From Tritrichomonas foetus (taxonomy: Eukaryota > Parabasalia > Tritrichomonadida > Tritrichomonadidae), in assembly GCA_001839685.1 (NCBI GenBank), contig MLAK01000691.1:1-64000 (forward strand): a stretch of DNA of 64,000 nt. Direction: 5' to 3'. Under the pieces are notes generated by a model that searched no databases, was not told the DNA's origin, and saw only the letters and a program-made list of their open reading frames with translations. Below, piece by piece: positions 39,501 through 48,464 of this stretch; within the stretch, counting starts at the first letter, position 1; every line of letters starts with the position of its first letter. Made by a program: the position numbers and the translations under genes.

Positions 39501-42500
39501 CCTCAAATCATCATGATGATTCTCGCCCACAACTCATTCTTAGAACTTTAGCAGAGCTTTCGAAATTTGCCACGAATTTCATTTTTATTATCATTCGTCA
39601 AATTAGTGAAACTATTACTCAACCAAAGATATCACACACAACTGTTTCTTATGCAATGTCATCAATACGATCTTTAGTACAGAATTATAATTGTTCCCCA
39701 TATTCGTCATTAATCGTTCGAACATGTTTATATGTTGTGAATGCAAATCCAAATCAAAGATTTTCTGTTTTACAAGTTTTGTATTCTTTAGCTGTTACTA
39801 TGGGAACCAATTTTAAGAATTATATTCAAGCATTACAAATGAATGATTTAATGACGAAAGAAATGATTGAAATCACATCTTCACGAAAAAGGAGATACTT
39901 GCATGAATATCCATTTATTTTGGTTGATAGGTTTCAAGAAGAGAAGACTGAATGGCATCCAAAAACTGAAATCGATGAAAATGAATTAACAAGTGCAACA
40001 GATATCCCATTCTTAAATGGGACAAGTGAGCAATGGAAATCATGGATTCGAACATTCATTCAATCTTTCATTAAACATTCTCCAATCGCTGCAATACAAA
40101 GTTGTATTCCGATTGCTGAGAAATCTACTCTATTCAATAGAAAAATATTCAATCCTGCATTCTTAAGTTGTTGGGCGCAATTATCTTCTCAAAGTCAAAC
40201 ATCTATTCAAGCATCAATTTCTCGAGCACTTGCACCAGAAACATCAACACCCTCTTCTGTAGTTACAGCCTTAATTGGGCTTGTTGAATTTGCAGACAGA
40301 GCTAGAATGCCTATTGAAGGAAATATTTTTAATCGAACAAAAGCTGCGTTGAATGCTGGAAAAAGAACATTTGCACTTCATTGTGCACAAATGGATTTTT
40401 ATTATAATCCAAATCATTCTGCTTTAAATTTAGATCTACTGAACCAAATCTATTCACAACTTGGTATGTTTGATGAAGCAAAAGGAATTGAAAAGGTTGC
40501 TGGTGGATTAAAGCCCAATATCGAGAAACTTGAATCAAAATTAGCTCGATATGAATTATCAGGACAATGGAATTCAATTGCAGACCAATTTGATATTTTT
40601 TCGTCACTTCCTGAAACAGAAAAAAGACTTACTGGATTAACTTTTGCACATGCATTTTTACATCTAAAAGATTGGACAAAATTTGATGCAGCGATTGCCC
40701 CTTGTCGAGATACACCAAATGCAATCATTTTACGATGTTTACATGATTTACTTATTGGAAAAGATGTCACGAATCTCATTCAAGAAGGATTTGTAAAATT
40801 AGGTCAACAAGGTGGTCCACTTTTCCTTCATGGCTTCACAGCTGTTGCGCCTTATATAGTAAATGCACAACAGCTAGTTGAAATACAAGAATTTTCACAA
40901 AATCGAACAAAACTATGGGAAGAAAGACTATCAACTCTAAACTGTCATTTCAATACAATTCGACCACTTCTTCATACACGAATGGATATTTTGCATGCAT
41001 CTAAAGAGACATCATTTCCGGTTAAATTATCTTTTCTTAAATTAGCTCGAAAAGCAAATGAATGGGAATCATTTGAAAACTTTTTCAATCATCATTTTCT
41101 TCCTACATCTCCTGAAGTTCAAGTAAAATATGAATATCTTCATCTCCTTAAGAAAAAAGGCGATGAAGTTGAAGTTTTACGTTTTCTTGACGATGTTGTG
41201 AAACAACCACCAAAAGAAGATGAAAGACATGTTTATGCTAAATTTTTCTTTAAGAAAGCTAAATGGATTGCCCGTGAAAATAATGATGAATGTAGTGTGA
41301 CTGAACAAATGAATAAAGTTATTGAACTTTGTAATAAATCAATTAATATTCGGCCACAACATTATCATGCTAAAAATTTATGGGCTTGGGCAAATATGAG
41401 ATTATTTGATATGAAATTAATCGACCAAAGTTCTCACATAAATGCAGCAGTTGCTGCTATTACTGGTTTTGCTAGTTGTGTTAAGCTTGACTATCAAAAC
41501 ACTTTCTTTGATATGCTGCAAATGATCTCTATTTTATTCAGATCTACTAATTTACCAACTGTTTTTGAACGTTGTTTCACATCTGTTAATTCTATTGAAC
41601 TGAAGAGATTTATCAAAGTTATTCCACAACTCCTAGTTTACCAATATTCACATAGTGAGCCTCATAGAGAATTTGTTCGAAAGATTTTATCTGAACTTTT
41701 AACACAATATCCAAATGCTGTCATCTTTCCATTATTGTTTGTCAAAAATTTTGGGAAAGATAACATTGGTGTTGCAGAAATTTTAACTACTTTCCAAACC
41801 ACAAATAGTGGATTTTATGATACTGCCGTAAAAATATTAAATGGCTTACAAAACGTTTGTGTGACACTTCCTGAGTTCTTCAGTGAAGGAATAAACAATA
41901 TTTATAGTGATGTTTCACATGAAAGATATGATGAACTGGAAAAATCCATACCAATGTTTATTAATCGCCTTCAAAACATTGATACTTCACGACCTTATGA
42001 ATTAGCATTTGTTGAAAAACATAAAGAAAGGCTCGCTAATGTTATTGTTGTATTGAAGCATTACTTAAAAACTAAACAACTTCAGACTATTGTGATGAGA
42101 AAAAATGACTGGTCAAAATTCTTAAAATTAGTGAAACAAGATATGAATGAAGGAGTTAGACTTTCTATTAAATCTCTAGCCCCTGAACTTTCCAATCTTT
42201 CTGACAATCCAGGACAGCAACTTGCTGTATTTAATACTTTTGATCCTGATAAGCCAGTTGTTGCCATTTCCAAGTTTTGTGATGTTGTTGGAATTAAAAT
42301 GACTAAACAAAGGCCAAGAAAACTAAAACTTATTGGAAGTGATGGGAAAACATATAAATACCTATTAAAAGGTCATGAAGATTTACGTCTTGATCAAAGA
42401 ATGATGCAATTCTTTGAATTGATGAATTCACTTTCATCTTCATCAATGCCACATATTATAATTACTGGTGTAACTCCACTTACACCAAATGTAGGCCTTA

Positions 42501-43339
42501 TTCAATGGGTACCAAGTTGTGATACAATGAATGCCTTAATTTTAGAAATAAGGCGTATTGATCATCGTGAACATCCTGATATCGAATGTCGTATGCTTGT
42601 TGAAGAAACGGGCAAAGAATTCGTTGATAGCCTTCGAGCAATTCAAAGACTCGAATTCTTAGAAGACATTGCTGCAACTACACCATCTATAGATTTACGT
42701 GATATTATGTGGCTTAAAGCACAAGATGCCGAATCATGGGTAAGGCAATCCTATAACTTTGCTAAAACTTCGGCATTAATGTCAATTGTTGGATATGTCA
42801 TTGGCTTAGGTGACAGGCATCCAGCAAATATTATGATTCAAAGATATACAGGCACCGTCATTCATATTGATTATGGCGATTGCTTTGAAGTTACTAAAGA
42901 AAGAGCTCAGCTAGCAGAAACAATTCCATTTAGACTCACAAGAATGATGATAACAGCCCTCGGCCCTTGTGGAGTTGAAGGATCATTTAGAAGAACATGT
43001 GAAGAAACTGCACAGACAATTAGAGAACACCGAGAAGCTGTTATGTCAATCCTTGAAATCTTTATTCGTGAACCTTGCTCTTCTGGTGCATTTTTTGACA
43101 ATCCAAGCGAAACTGATGTGATTTCTGGAAGTGTTGGAATTGACCAATGGATGAATGAAACCAAAGGTCAGAAAAGACTCAAGAAAATAATTTCTAGAAT
43201 TTCTAAAAAAGTTAATGGATTAGATTTCGAAAATGAGGTACCACTCACAGTTGCTGAACAAGTTGATAAGTTAATTTGTCAAGCAACTGATATGTATAAT
43301 CTTGCACATTTGTACCATGGATGGAACCCGCTTTGGTGA
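36599..43339 (+). CDS. Target of rapamycin (TOR) kinase
   Basis: A 2246-residue PIKK and the only very large gene here. The N-terminal 1200 residues are HEAT-repeat-like helices with a Ser-rich linker (about 630-680). A FAT domain (about 1220-1720), an FRB-like region (about 1760-1850), the kinase domain (about 1880-2170) and a FATC tail ending HLYHGWNPLW follow. TOR-specific signs are KQRPRKLKLIGSDG, LLKGHEDLRLDQRMMQ, LIQWVPSCDTMNALI, GDRHPAN (catalytic Asp2072), HIDYGDCFEV (metal Asp2091) and IPFRLTRMM. The start is the ATG at 36599; an upstream GTG in frame is not a plausible eukaryotic start. TOR joins nutrient signals to growth. The FRB region keeps Trp1838 but has Leu1842 and Val1845 where rapamycin contacts Tyr and Phe in human TOR. 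Confidence 0.95.
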   Translation: MMKSENIINLKDLKMPNTLPEMIDVYKAFKHIIFENWCVLHYKDAFREKNYFLQQIKQCAANNHHVKVCIGAVVLANYSQTFRDDCSNLLKEIPPPKENIASQFISIYIAKHANRFRTSSQFIVEILSVIQELLHPSKNKINHIHGKNLLYSLAVYATRALDKCTSRFYDVLLMAFCNPAPEIKTAALKTLNKYFELTRQKQHPQSLYVQARTLINLPNPKKQGGILILTSLIDFFPDYYMESDLAAFYWDQAMESIKKDYKLTSASNISCYMLQIALASNFPDAYRANILAIIKQIWPMDSNKPLPEIISLISFTLHKFSEAILPRIEQLLQLIGSLLSISDNLMIEYGSNLIIEFMNHLPNEFDKHAYEISRILLSAHYTNDFVDIFQTIITRHDSVWKYLYPNLGQLLVQLLDERKSNIALRLIPILPSIPENYVQMLTERVQTLLSETDLNLRKLVPPALLVLNNLLPSSRSLHTGSALIASAMIDESWEMRLAILESFKPPYPPFLAYPNILEHFSVLVNDESYKVRRAALRILGGVSSLNPAMIYPMFRRILLDILFLIGSSKSMRVQSDATLCLPIIFSNVIPILPIYVPVFLPIALQYLKGHLSAAANEIDDPHNFKTTPSYPTQVLSYGSTSSISRTPYLMSLSTSFDAKTPVMRSGSLASMASINESVIPRAIVEEQMTFFERIFSTKIAVNFIQSIGCICENSFDLIKPSVNEITTLLLETIGRAAHKTILLASIDTLGKIVDQLGPAEAVKIPDLNSTLLKLGSRLISAKVYTAIFRMLGRIGPIAPQSSLNMVISEVKAPENVDLSLPREDYFVRAVVTSLFFVLDDKSESALYSDAHRALSRTFSTCSKSVNSQRLFKSYVARLLTTIRALAADERSLYFQYIATILRCPMEWLQPFAGHFFKLIEDLWDSENNADVLMIIPKLASALKDEFSPYMPRVVSLLLDALASCASSSSNHHDDSRPQLILRTLAELSKFATNFIFIIIRQISETITQPKISHTTVSYAMSSIRSLVQNYNCSPYSSLIVRTCLYVVNANPNQRFSVLQVLYSLAVTMGTNFKNYIQALQMNDLMTKEMIEITSSRKRRYLHEYPFILVDRFQEEKTEWHPKTEIDENELTSATDIPFLNGTSEQWKSWIRTFIQSFIKHSPIAAIQSCIPIAEKSTLFNRKIFNPAFLSCWAQLSSQSQTSIQASISRALAPETSTPSSVVTALIGLVEFADRARMPIEGNIFNRTKAALNAGKRTFALHCAQMDFYYNPNHSALNLDLLNQIYSQLGMFDEAKGIEKVAGGLKPNIEKLESKLARYELSGQWNSIADQFDIFSSLPETEKRLTGLTFAHAFLHLKDWTKFDAAIAPCRDTPNAIILRCLHDLLIGKDVTNLIQEGFVKLGQQGGPLFLHGFTAVAPYIVNAQQLVEIQEFSQNRTKLWEERLSTLNCHFNTIRPLLHTRMDILHASKETSFPVKLSFLKLARKANEWESFENFFNHHFLPTSPEVQVKYEYLHLLKKKGDEVEVLRFLDDVVKQPPKEDERHVYAKFFFKKAKWIARENNDECSVTEQMNKVIELCNKSINIRPQHYHAKNLWAWANMRLFDMKLIDQSSHINAAVAAITGFASCVKLDYQNTFFDMLQMISILFRSTNLPTVFERCFTSVNSIELKRFIKVIPQLLVYQYSHSEPHREFVRKILSELLTQYPNAVIFPLLFVKNFGKDNIGVAEILTTFQTTNSGFYDTAVKILNGLQNVCVTLPEFFSEGINNIYSDVSHERYDELEKSIPMFINRLQNIDTSRPYELAFVEKHKERLANVIVVLKHYLKTKQLQTIVMRKNDWSKFLKLVKQDMNEGVRLSIKSLAPELSNLSDNPGQQLAVFNTFDPDKPVVAISKFCDVVGIKMTKQRPRKLKLIGSDGKTYKYLLKGHEDLRLDQRMMQFFELMNSLSSSSMPHIIITGVTPLTPNVGLIQWVPSCDTMNALILEIRRIDHREHPDIECRMLVEETGKEFVDSLRAIQRLEFLEDIAATTPSIDLRDIMWLKAQDAESWVRQSYNFAKTSALMSIVGYVIGLGDRHPANIMIQRYTGTVIHIDYGDCFEVTKERAQLAETIPFRLTRMMITALGPCGVEGSFRRTCEETAQTIREHREAVMSILEIFIREPCSSGAFFDNPSETDVISGSVGIDQWMNETKGQKRLKKIISRISKKVNGLDFENEVPLTVAEQVDKLICQATDMYNLAHLYHGWNPLW

Positions 43340-43847
43340 TCCATATTTATACTGTTTGTATGAATAAAAATAAATATATACTACTTTACTTCTCATTTAC
43401 TTTTTTTCAACGTAATTTTTTTTCTGTGAAAAAAGGTTTCCTAGATATTAAAATGAGCAAAATAATGTGTGTGGTGCCTGATACCTATCTAATAAAGAAA
43501 AAGAAAGAGTGTGTCACATTCTGTCGTTATGACCATTTCTTTTTTTTAATCATACAATATATAAGGGCAAAATGTTTTATATGATTTCTTAATGTCACAA
43601 TGCTATCTTTATTTCAAGAAATAATAGTTGACCGAAAGATATACGTTCCTTTTTTCAGGTGCAAATTGAATTTATAACGTTAAATTTTTTAAATGAGGAT
43701 TTCTAATTTTTTGAATGGATGAATTTTAACGTCCACAATATCTGAACAAATAAAAAGTGAATATCATTTCACGATACAACTTTTTCATAAGTCAATTTGT
43801 TAATAAGGCCAGCTTTTTGAGTTCAAAATGATCACCCCCATAATTCA
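43340..43847. other. Intergenic
   Basis: About 500 bp after TOR, AT-rich, with no supported feature. Confidence 0.55.
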
Positions 43848-45353
43848 ATGATTATCAAAAATTTCGAAAAGATGTTAAAAGTTGCTCCTCCTTCAAGTTC
43901 CTCTCGTAAAAACTCAAGAGTTCGCCCACCAAAATACGTCTATACGAATAACGATGATCTTAGTGTTACAGAAATTGTGCAGTCAATCACGAATGGATTG
44001 CCAATCGAATCGATCGATCCTAATTTGTATCGTCTGGTTTATCAAGGCCTCAAATCGAAAAGAGCAGCACTTGTACAAGAGAACAATCTTCGCGCCATTT
44101 GTATTGTTGATAATGCCATGAATGAAATAAATTTGTATTATTATAAGCAAACGAAAAAGCAGGAACTGCAAAAACAACGCGAAATTGAACGCCAAGCCGG
44201 AAAAGACCAAATAGAAGAAGAGGAGAAGAAAAAACAGAAGCAAGATATGAAAAAAGAAATTAATTCATGCGTTTATCTTGCTTTGAATGATCAGTATGAC
44301 CAAATAGACCCTGAATTATATGACCCATTAGCAAAAGAACTAAGGAAGCAGCAAAAAAAAGCAATTGACCAACAAAACTTTGCCAAGGCGGGTGCATTTG
44401 ATGAAGCTGCCAGAAGACTGCTTGTTTTGGATAATGAAATTAAGTACAATCAGATCACCACATCAAGAGCACAAGCTTACAATCAAAGAGTTCAAACAAT
44501 GAGAACAGATCTATCAGATCTGAAATATTACTTCAAAACAAAACTCGATGAAGCCAAACAAAAACGTGATAGTGATATTGCTGCCTATAGAAAAGCAGTT
44601 GAAGAAGAGTTAGCTGTTTTTGATCAACAATTTAAAGAAGATCCTCCAACTCAATATCAAAAATATTCTGCCAATTATTTAAATATTAGAGTACAAGAAA
44701 AATTCTTAATGAAATCAAAAAGATTTCAAGAAGCAAACGAATTAAAAGCTGAAGCAGATAAAATTCAAGCCCAAGAAGAAGCTCAATTTAGAATGAAATA
44801 TGAGTCTGATCTGGAAATGAAAAGAAATGATCTCATCAGGAAACTTGAAGAAAAAATTTATGCAAGGGAAGAAGCAGCAAATCGTGAATTTTTAAAAATC
44901 CAAAAATCTTCACAACGAGAAATTGAGAATGCTAATAAAGCTCTCAATCATTTTGAAAATCATGCTTATGAACTTGAACAACTTGCAACAATATCAAATC
45001 CAACATCCAATCGTAACTTTTCTCAAAAATCATACAGATACTCTCCAAAATCCAACTATAACCAAAACATGAATGAAGATTATAATGGTGACAATGATAA
45101 TAATATGAGTAGGAGAATGAGGCAACCGCCTAAGTCTGCCAGAGCAGGACCAATTGGACCGCCGCCTTCTGCAAGAACAAATAGGCAGAAAAGCAGAAGA
45201 AGTGTTCGAACAAGTAGAGATTTAAGAACACCTCGTGATTTTGCATTTGAAAGAGATTCTGCGGATATTTTCAGGCAGAGAAGAGCTATTAACAATATCA
45301 TGTACACAAAAAGATCAAATAACTTGCCAAGCATAAGAAAATCTGTTTCTTAA
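43848..45353 (+). CDS. Coiled-coil protein, paralogue of the 24927 gene
   Basis: A 501-residue protein with two copies of the helical unit: about 41-97 (VTEIVQSITNG...IDPNLYRLV) and about 136-200 (INSCVYLALND...IDPELYDPL). Each has an IDPxLY core and an Ala-rich second helix ending in an acidic or Asp-Ala pair (FAKAGAFDEA). A long coiled coil follows (about 205-385), then an Arg/Ser/Pro-rich basic tail (about 400-501). The order of parts and the coiled-coil pattern match the gene at 24927, although the tails differ (acidic there, basic here). The start could also be Met9. The function is unknown. Confidence 0.82.
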   Translation: MIIKNFEKMLKVAPPSSSSRKNSRVRPPKYVYTNNDDLSVTEIVQSITNGLPIESIDPNLYRLVYQGLKSKRAALVQENNLRAICIVDNAMNEINLYYYKQTKKQELQKQREIERQAGKDQIEEEEKKKQKQDMKKEINSCVYLALNDQYDQIDPELYDPLAKELRKQQKKAIDQQNFAKAGAFDEAARRLLVLDNEIKYNQITTSRAQAYNQRVQTMRTDLSDLKYYFKTKLDEAKQKRDSDIAAYRKAVEEELAVFDQQFKEDPPTQYQKYSANYLNIRVQEKFLMKSKRFQEANELKAEADKIQAQEEAQFRMKYESDLEMKRNDLIRKLEEKIYAREEAANREFLKIQKSSQREIENANKALNHFENHAYELEQLATISNPTSNRNFSQKSYRYSPKSNYNQNMNEDYNGDNDNNMSRRMRQPPKSARAGPIGPPPSARTNRQKSRRSVRTSRDLRTPRDFAFERDSADIFRQRRAINNIMYTKRSNNLPSIRKSVS

Positions 45354-45771
45354 ATATAATCAAATTGTTGATCTAATTCAGCGATAATGATTTTATCCAT
45401 ACTACACAACTACTGTTCTGTTATATTTTTAAGATTTTAATAAAAACGTGTTAAAAAATTATTTATTATATTATTATTTTTATTTTATTTTATTTCCTTT
45501 ATTCTGCTGAAGACAATAAATATCATTGAAGGAAATTAACAACAATAAATAAAACGTATAATTGTAAGAATCCTTTGATAAATAAAGAATCCTTCAATAA
45601 ATACAGAAACAAAGATAATAAATACAGAAACAAAGATAATAAATGCAGAAACAAAGACAATAAATAAAGAAACAAAGATAATAAATAAAGAAATAAAGAT
45701 AATAAATAAAGAAATAAAGATAATAAATAAAGAAACAAAGGTTATTTTAAACCTTTTTAGAAAACAGCGAA
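45354..45771. other. Intergenic with 21-bp minisatellite
   Basis: AT-rich gap between convergent genes containing the tandem repeat listed separately. No gene was seen. Confidence 0.6.
45596..45742. repeat. 21-bp tandem repeat, seven units
   Basis: Seven head-to-tail copies of AATAAATAMAGAAAYAAAGAT, with unit-to-unit changes mainly at the tenth base of the unit (C or A) and the AAAC/AAAT position. The last unit ends GGT. It is non-coding and lies between convergent gene ends. Confidence 0.9.
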
Positions 45772-46425
45772 TCAATTATTATTTAAGATCGCCTGGAGAC
45801 GTGCCCAAAACTTATGGTCTTCAGGGAGGATCATAGACAGAGGTAGAGCAAGGCTCTGCTGATCAATATGATGCTCATTTCTTGCAAATGCAATTTTAAT
45901 GGGGCATCCATTGATTACGCACTTGCTTCTGGCTTTGAATTCATTTACGACATTTTGAGCATCATCGTGTGTATCGAACTCGACAAAAGCAAAGTCCCTC
46001 TTTCCAGTGATGCGGCGGATGAAGCCGTACGGAGAAAGCTCTTTATAGATTGCTCTTTCCGATAATAAGCTTGGATCAAATCCAGAAAGGTGGAGAGTTT
46101 TTCCTGTTGGTGTGTTGGCCCTCGATCTACTCGATCGCATTTTCTGGCCTTTAAACAAGAATCCGTTGAAGCAATGAATAAATAAATCTACTCGAGCCTG
46201 TGTAGTGAATCTAACGAAGCCAAATTTATCTCGAATATTAATGTCTGTATAGTCGTCGTATCCTTCGCTCTTAAAAAGCTCTTCGTACTCTTGCTGGGTT
46301 GCAACGATGGGTCCAAAAATTGCGGATAAATGGCGGCTGCGGCTATCGTCATAAACGCAAAGGTCTTGTTGTTCGTCGATTATGATTGTACCTTCTTTTG
46401 GTCGATCATCGAATTCTTCTGTCAT
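45772..46425 (-). CDS. Two-RRM RNA-binding protein
   Basis: A 217-residue protein with two RNA-recognition motifs. RRM1 (about 30-97) has RNP1-like KFGFVRF (67-73). RRM2 (about 109-182) has RNP2 LHLSGF (111-116) and RNP1 RDFAFVEF (143-150). RRM1 lacks a clear RNP2, so it may be degenerate or protein-binding. The start at 46425 is the first ATG; upstream in-frame sequence has none. It shares a short divergent promoter region with the GT61 gene. A splicing or mRNA-handling role is usual for such proteins but not specified by the sequence. Confidence 0.85.
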   Translation of the reverse strand: MTEEFDDRPKEGTIIIDEQQDLCVYDDSRSRHLSAIFGPIVATQQEYEELFKSEGYDDYTDINIRDKFGFVRFTTQARVDLFIHCFNGFLFKGQKMRSSRSRANTPTGKTLHLSGFDPSLLSERAIYKELSPYGFIRRITGKRDFAFVEFDTHDDAQNVVNEFKARSKCVINGCPIKIAFARNEHHIDQQSLALPLSMILPEDHKFWARLQAILNNN

Positions 46426-46593
46426 TTTTCTGCGCTTTATATTTATAATATCTAAAACGACCAAATAAGATTTCAAAAAGCGGAACTTTGATTGATAAAG
46501 GTTCAAAATTCATCGAAATTCAAAATTCATCGAAACAGGCAGATCTTTCCAGCGCTGACACAACGGCAACGCCATGCTTTAATCGTATCGGTT

Positions 46594-48273
46594 ATGGTTT
46601 TCACATGCATCGTCAATCATTTTCTTTCGAAAATATTATATGATTTTTATTTCCTCGATCAAACAGTCAATGAGTTCAGAAATGGCGAAAATCTGATAAA
46701 AGATGAACACTCTAAACAACAAATCAATAAAGAAAGCGAAACAAGCCAAGATATCGATCATCCTATTCATAATATATATTCGACCAATTTTGATGTTAAT
46801 CCGGTAAAATTTATTATTGAATTTTCAGAAGAATTTACTGAGAAATTTTTAAATAAATTATCGATCGTCTTTTTCTCGGATATTGTTCGAATAACCTTTC
46901 AAAATGATGACTTAAATATCACAAGAATAAATTCAACTACAATTAGCTCATATTTTATTATCCCAATCACTTCGTACTATCAAGTTTCGTTTTTATGGTC
47001 CAGAAAAACGATAAAAACCATTTTCTACAACATCACAAACATTGATGTGGTTCCTTCTGATGTTTCATCATTAGAATGCTTTGGACGATACGATCATCGA
47101 TGGTGTCGTGCTAAAAATATATGCTGGCAAAACAAAAGGTTTATTTTCTTTGGCTTAAAAAATGCAAAAATTAATCGAACTTCAATGATTCCTGGATCCA
47201 GACCAATTCCGCATGACTATCCAAAATGTAGAGTTGTTGTGCAGTATAAAATGTTTGATATGAAATACACCGACTTCCACTCAAGTCATAGAATCAAAAA
47301 TAGATCATTTTTGACATGTCGTTGGTATTCAATGGAATATTTATGGCATGCTTTATTTGATTATACGCTTCCTTTATACTGGACTACTAAATTAAATGGT
47401 GGTTCTAATAGAACTGGTGATAGAATTTTTACAATTGATGAGAACACCAGTAAAAAAGGTTATCAATTCCTTGATCCATTTACAAATCATTATATTGAGA
47501 ATATTAAATTAAATATGTCATTTTATAATAATACATGTTTTGATCATGCAATCATTGGATTTCCAAAAAGTGAATACAATGTTACTTATGAAAGATGGAA
47601 GGAATCTTCACTTTTATTACCTTATGAATATCCAATTGAAGCATATCAAGGTTTCAGAGAAAAAATGATATCCCATTACATAAACCCGAGTTATTGTGAA
47701 TCTTTTTGTGAACCAAATGTTAAAGAACCAAGAGTAGTGATTGCATTTCGTAATTCTACAATGAGAGATATTGTTAATCAAGAAGAGTTAACAAAAAGTC
47801 TTCAAAAAATATGTCCGCATTGTATAATTGATCCTTATATTTATGGAGGTGAATCGTTTGGTGAACAAATGGCAAGATACTGTAATGCTTCTATCTTACT
47901 TAGTATTCATGGAAGCCAACTTTCTCATATGATATGGATGAAAATCGCTGATCCGAAAAAACCAACAGCAGTAATTGAAATTAAACCATATAAATATGAT
48001 TGTAGAGATTGGTATAAACAAATAGCAGATGGTGCTGGAATTAAATATTATGAATGGATGAATCCTTATAGGAAAAATACCAAAACTGGAAGAGTTTTAT
48101 CACGTGGTTTTGATCCAAACAAGTATGAAAGTTGTGTCAAAGGTGAATTATCATGTTTAGATTGTCATGACTACCTGAGAGATCAGCCTACAGTTGTTGA
48201 CATGCAATCATTTTTGCCTATTTTTAAGCAGGCACTTAAATATGTTTCTACACCTTTATCATCATCATCATAG
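46594..48273 (+). CDS. GT61-family (DUF563) glycosyltransferase, type II membrane protein
   Basis: A 559-residue protein from the first ATG. The N-terminus MVFTCIVNHFLSKILYDFYF forms a signal anchor, so the catalytic part should lie in the ER/Golgi lumen. GT61/DUF563 signs are HRWCRAKNICWQNKRFIFF, the WHALFDYTLP segment, VVIAFRN, YGGESFGEQM, the hallmark IHGSQLSHMIWM and the C-terminal EIKPYKYDCRDWY. The family includes EOGT and xylosyl- or arabinosyltransferases. Many N-glycosylation sites fit a secretory enzyme. The frame stays open 34 codons further upstream with basic residues (TQRQRHALIVSV) but no ATG. The true N-terminus may therefore be longer if a base is missing. Confidence 0.85.
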   Translation: MVFTCIVNHFLSKILYDFYFLDQTVNEFRNGENLIKDEHSKQQINKESETSQDIDHPIHNIYSTNFDVNPVKFIIEFSEEFTEKFLNKLSIVFFSDIVRITFQNDDLNITRINSTTISSYFIIPITSYYQVSFLWSRKTIKTIFYNITNIDVVPSDVSSLECFGRYDHRWCRAKNICWQNKRFIFFGLKNAKINRTSMIPGSRPIPHDYPKCRVVVQYKMFDMKYTDFHSSHRIKNRSFLTCRWYSMEYLWHALFDYTLPLYWTTKLNGGSNRTGDRIFTIDENTSKKGYQFLDPFTNHYIENIKLNMSFYNNTCFDHAIIGFPKSEYNVTYERWKESSLLLPYEYPIEAYQGFREKMISHYINPSYCESFCEPNVKEPRVVIAFRNSTMRDIVNQEELTKSLQKICPHCIIDPYIYGGESFGEQMARYCNASILLSIHGSQLSHMIWMKIADPKKPTAVIEIKPYKYDCRDWYKQIADGAGIKYYEWMNPYRKNTKTGRVLSRGFDPNKYESCVKGELSCLDCHDYLRDQPTVVDMQSFLPIFKQALKYVSTPLSSSS

Positions 48274-48464
48274 AAACCACCTAATCAATCTATATCCTTT
48301 TGATTACTTTACCTGTGTTAGAATAAAATGTGTATTTACTTTGTTTTTTTCTTTTGGTGATTTAATGTTTATTTCCGATATGAGATTAAAAAAAAAGCAT
48401 AAATATTCGAATAAAATACAAAATAGATTTACATAAATAATTAATAACAAATTAGAAACAAAAT

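Noticed and set aside
46426..46506. TTG-started extension of the RRM protein
   Set aside because: No ATG; the first ATG at 46425 gives a normal RRM protein start.
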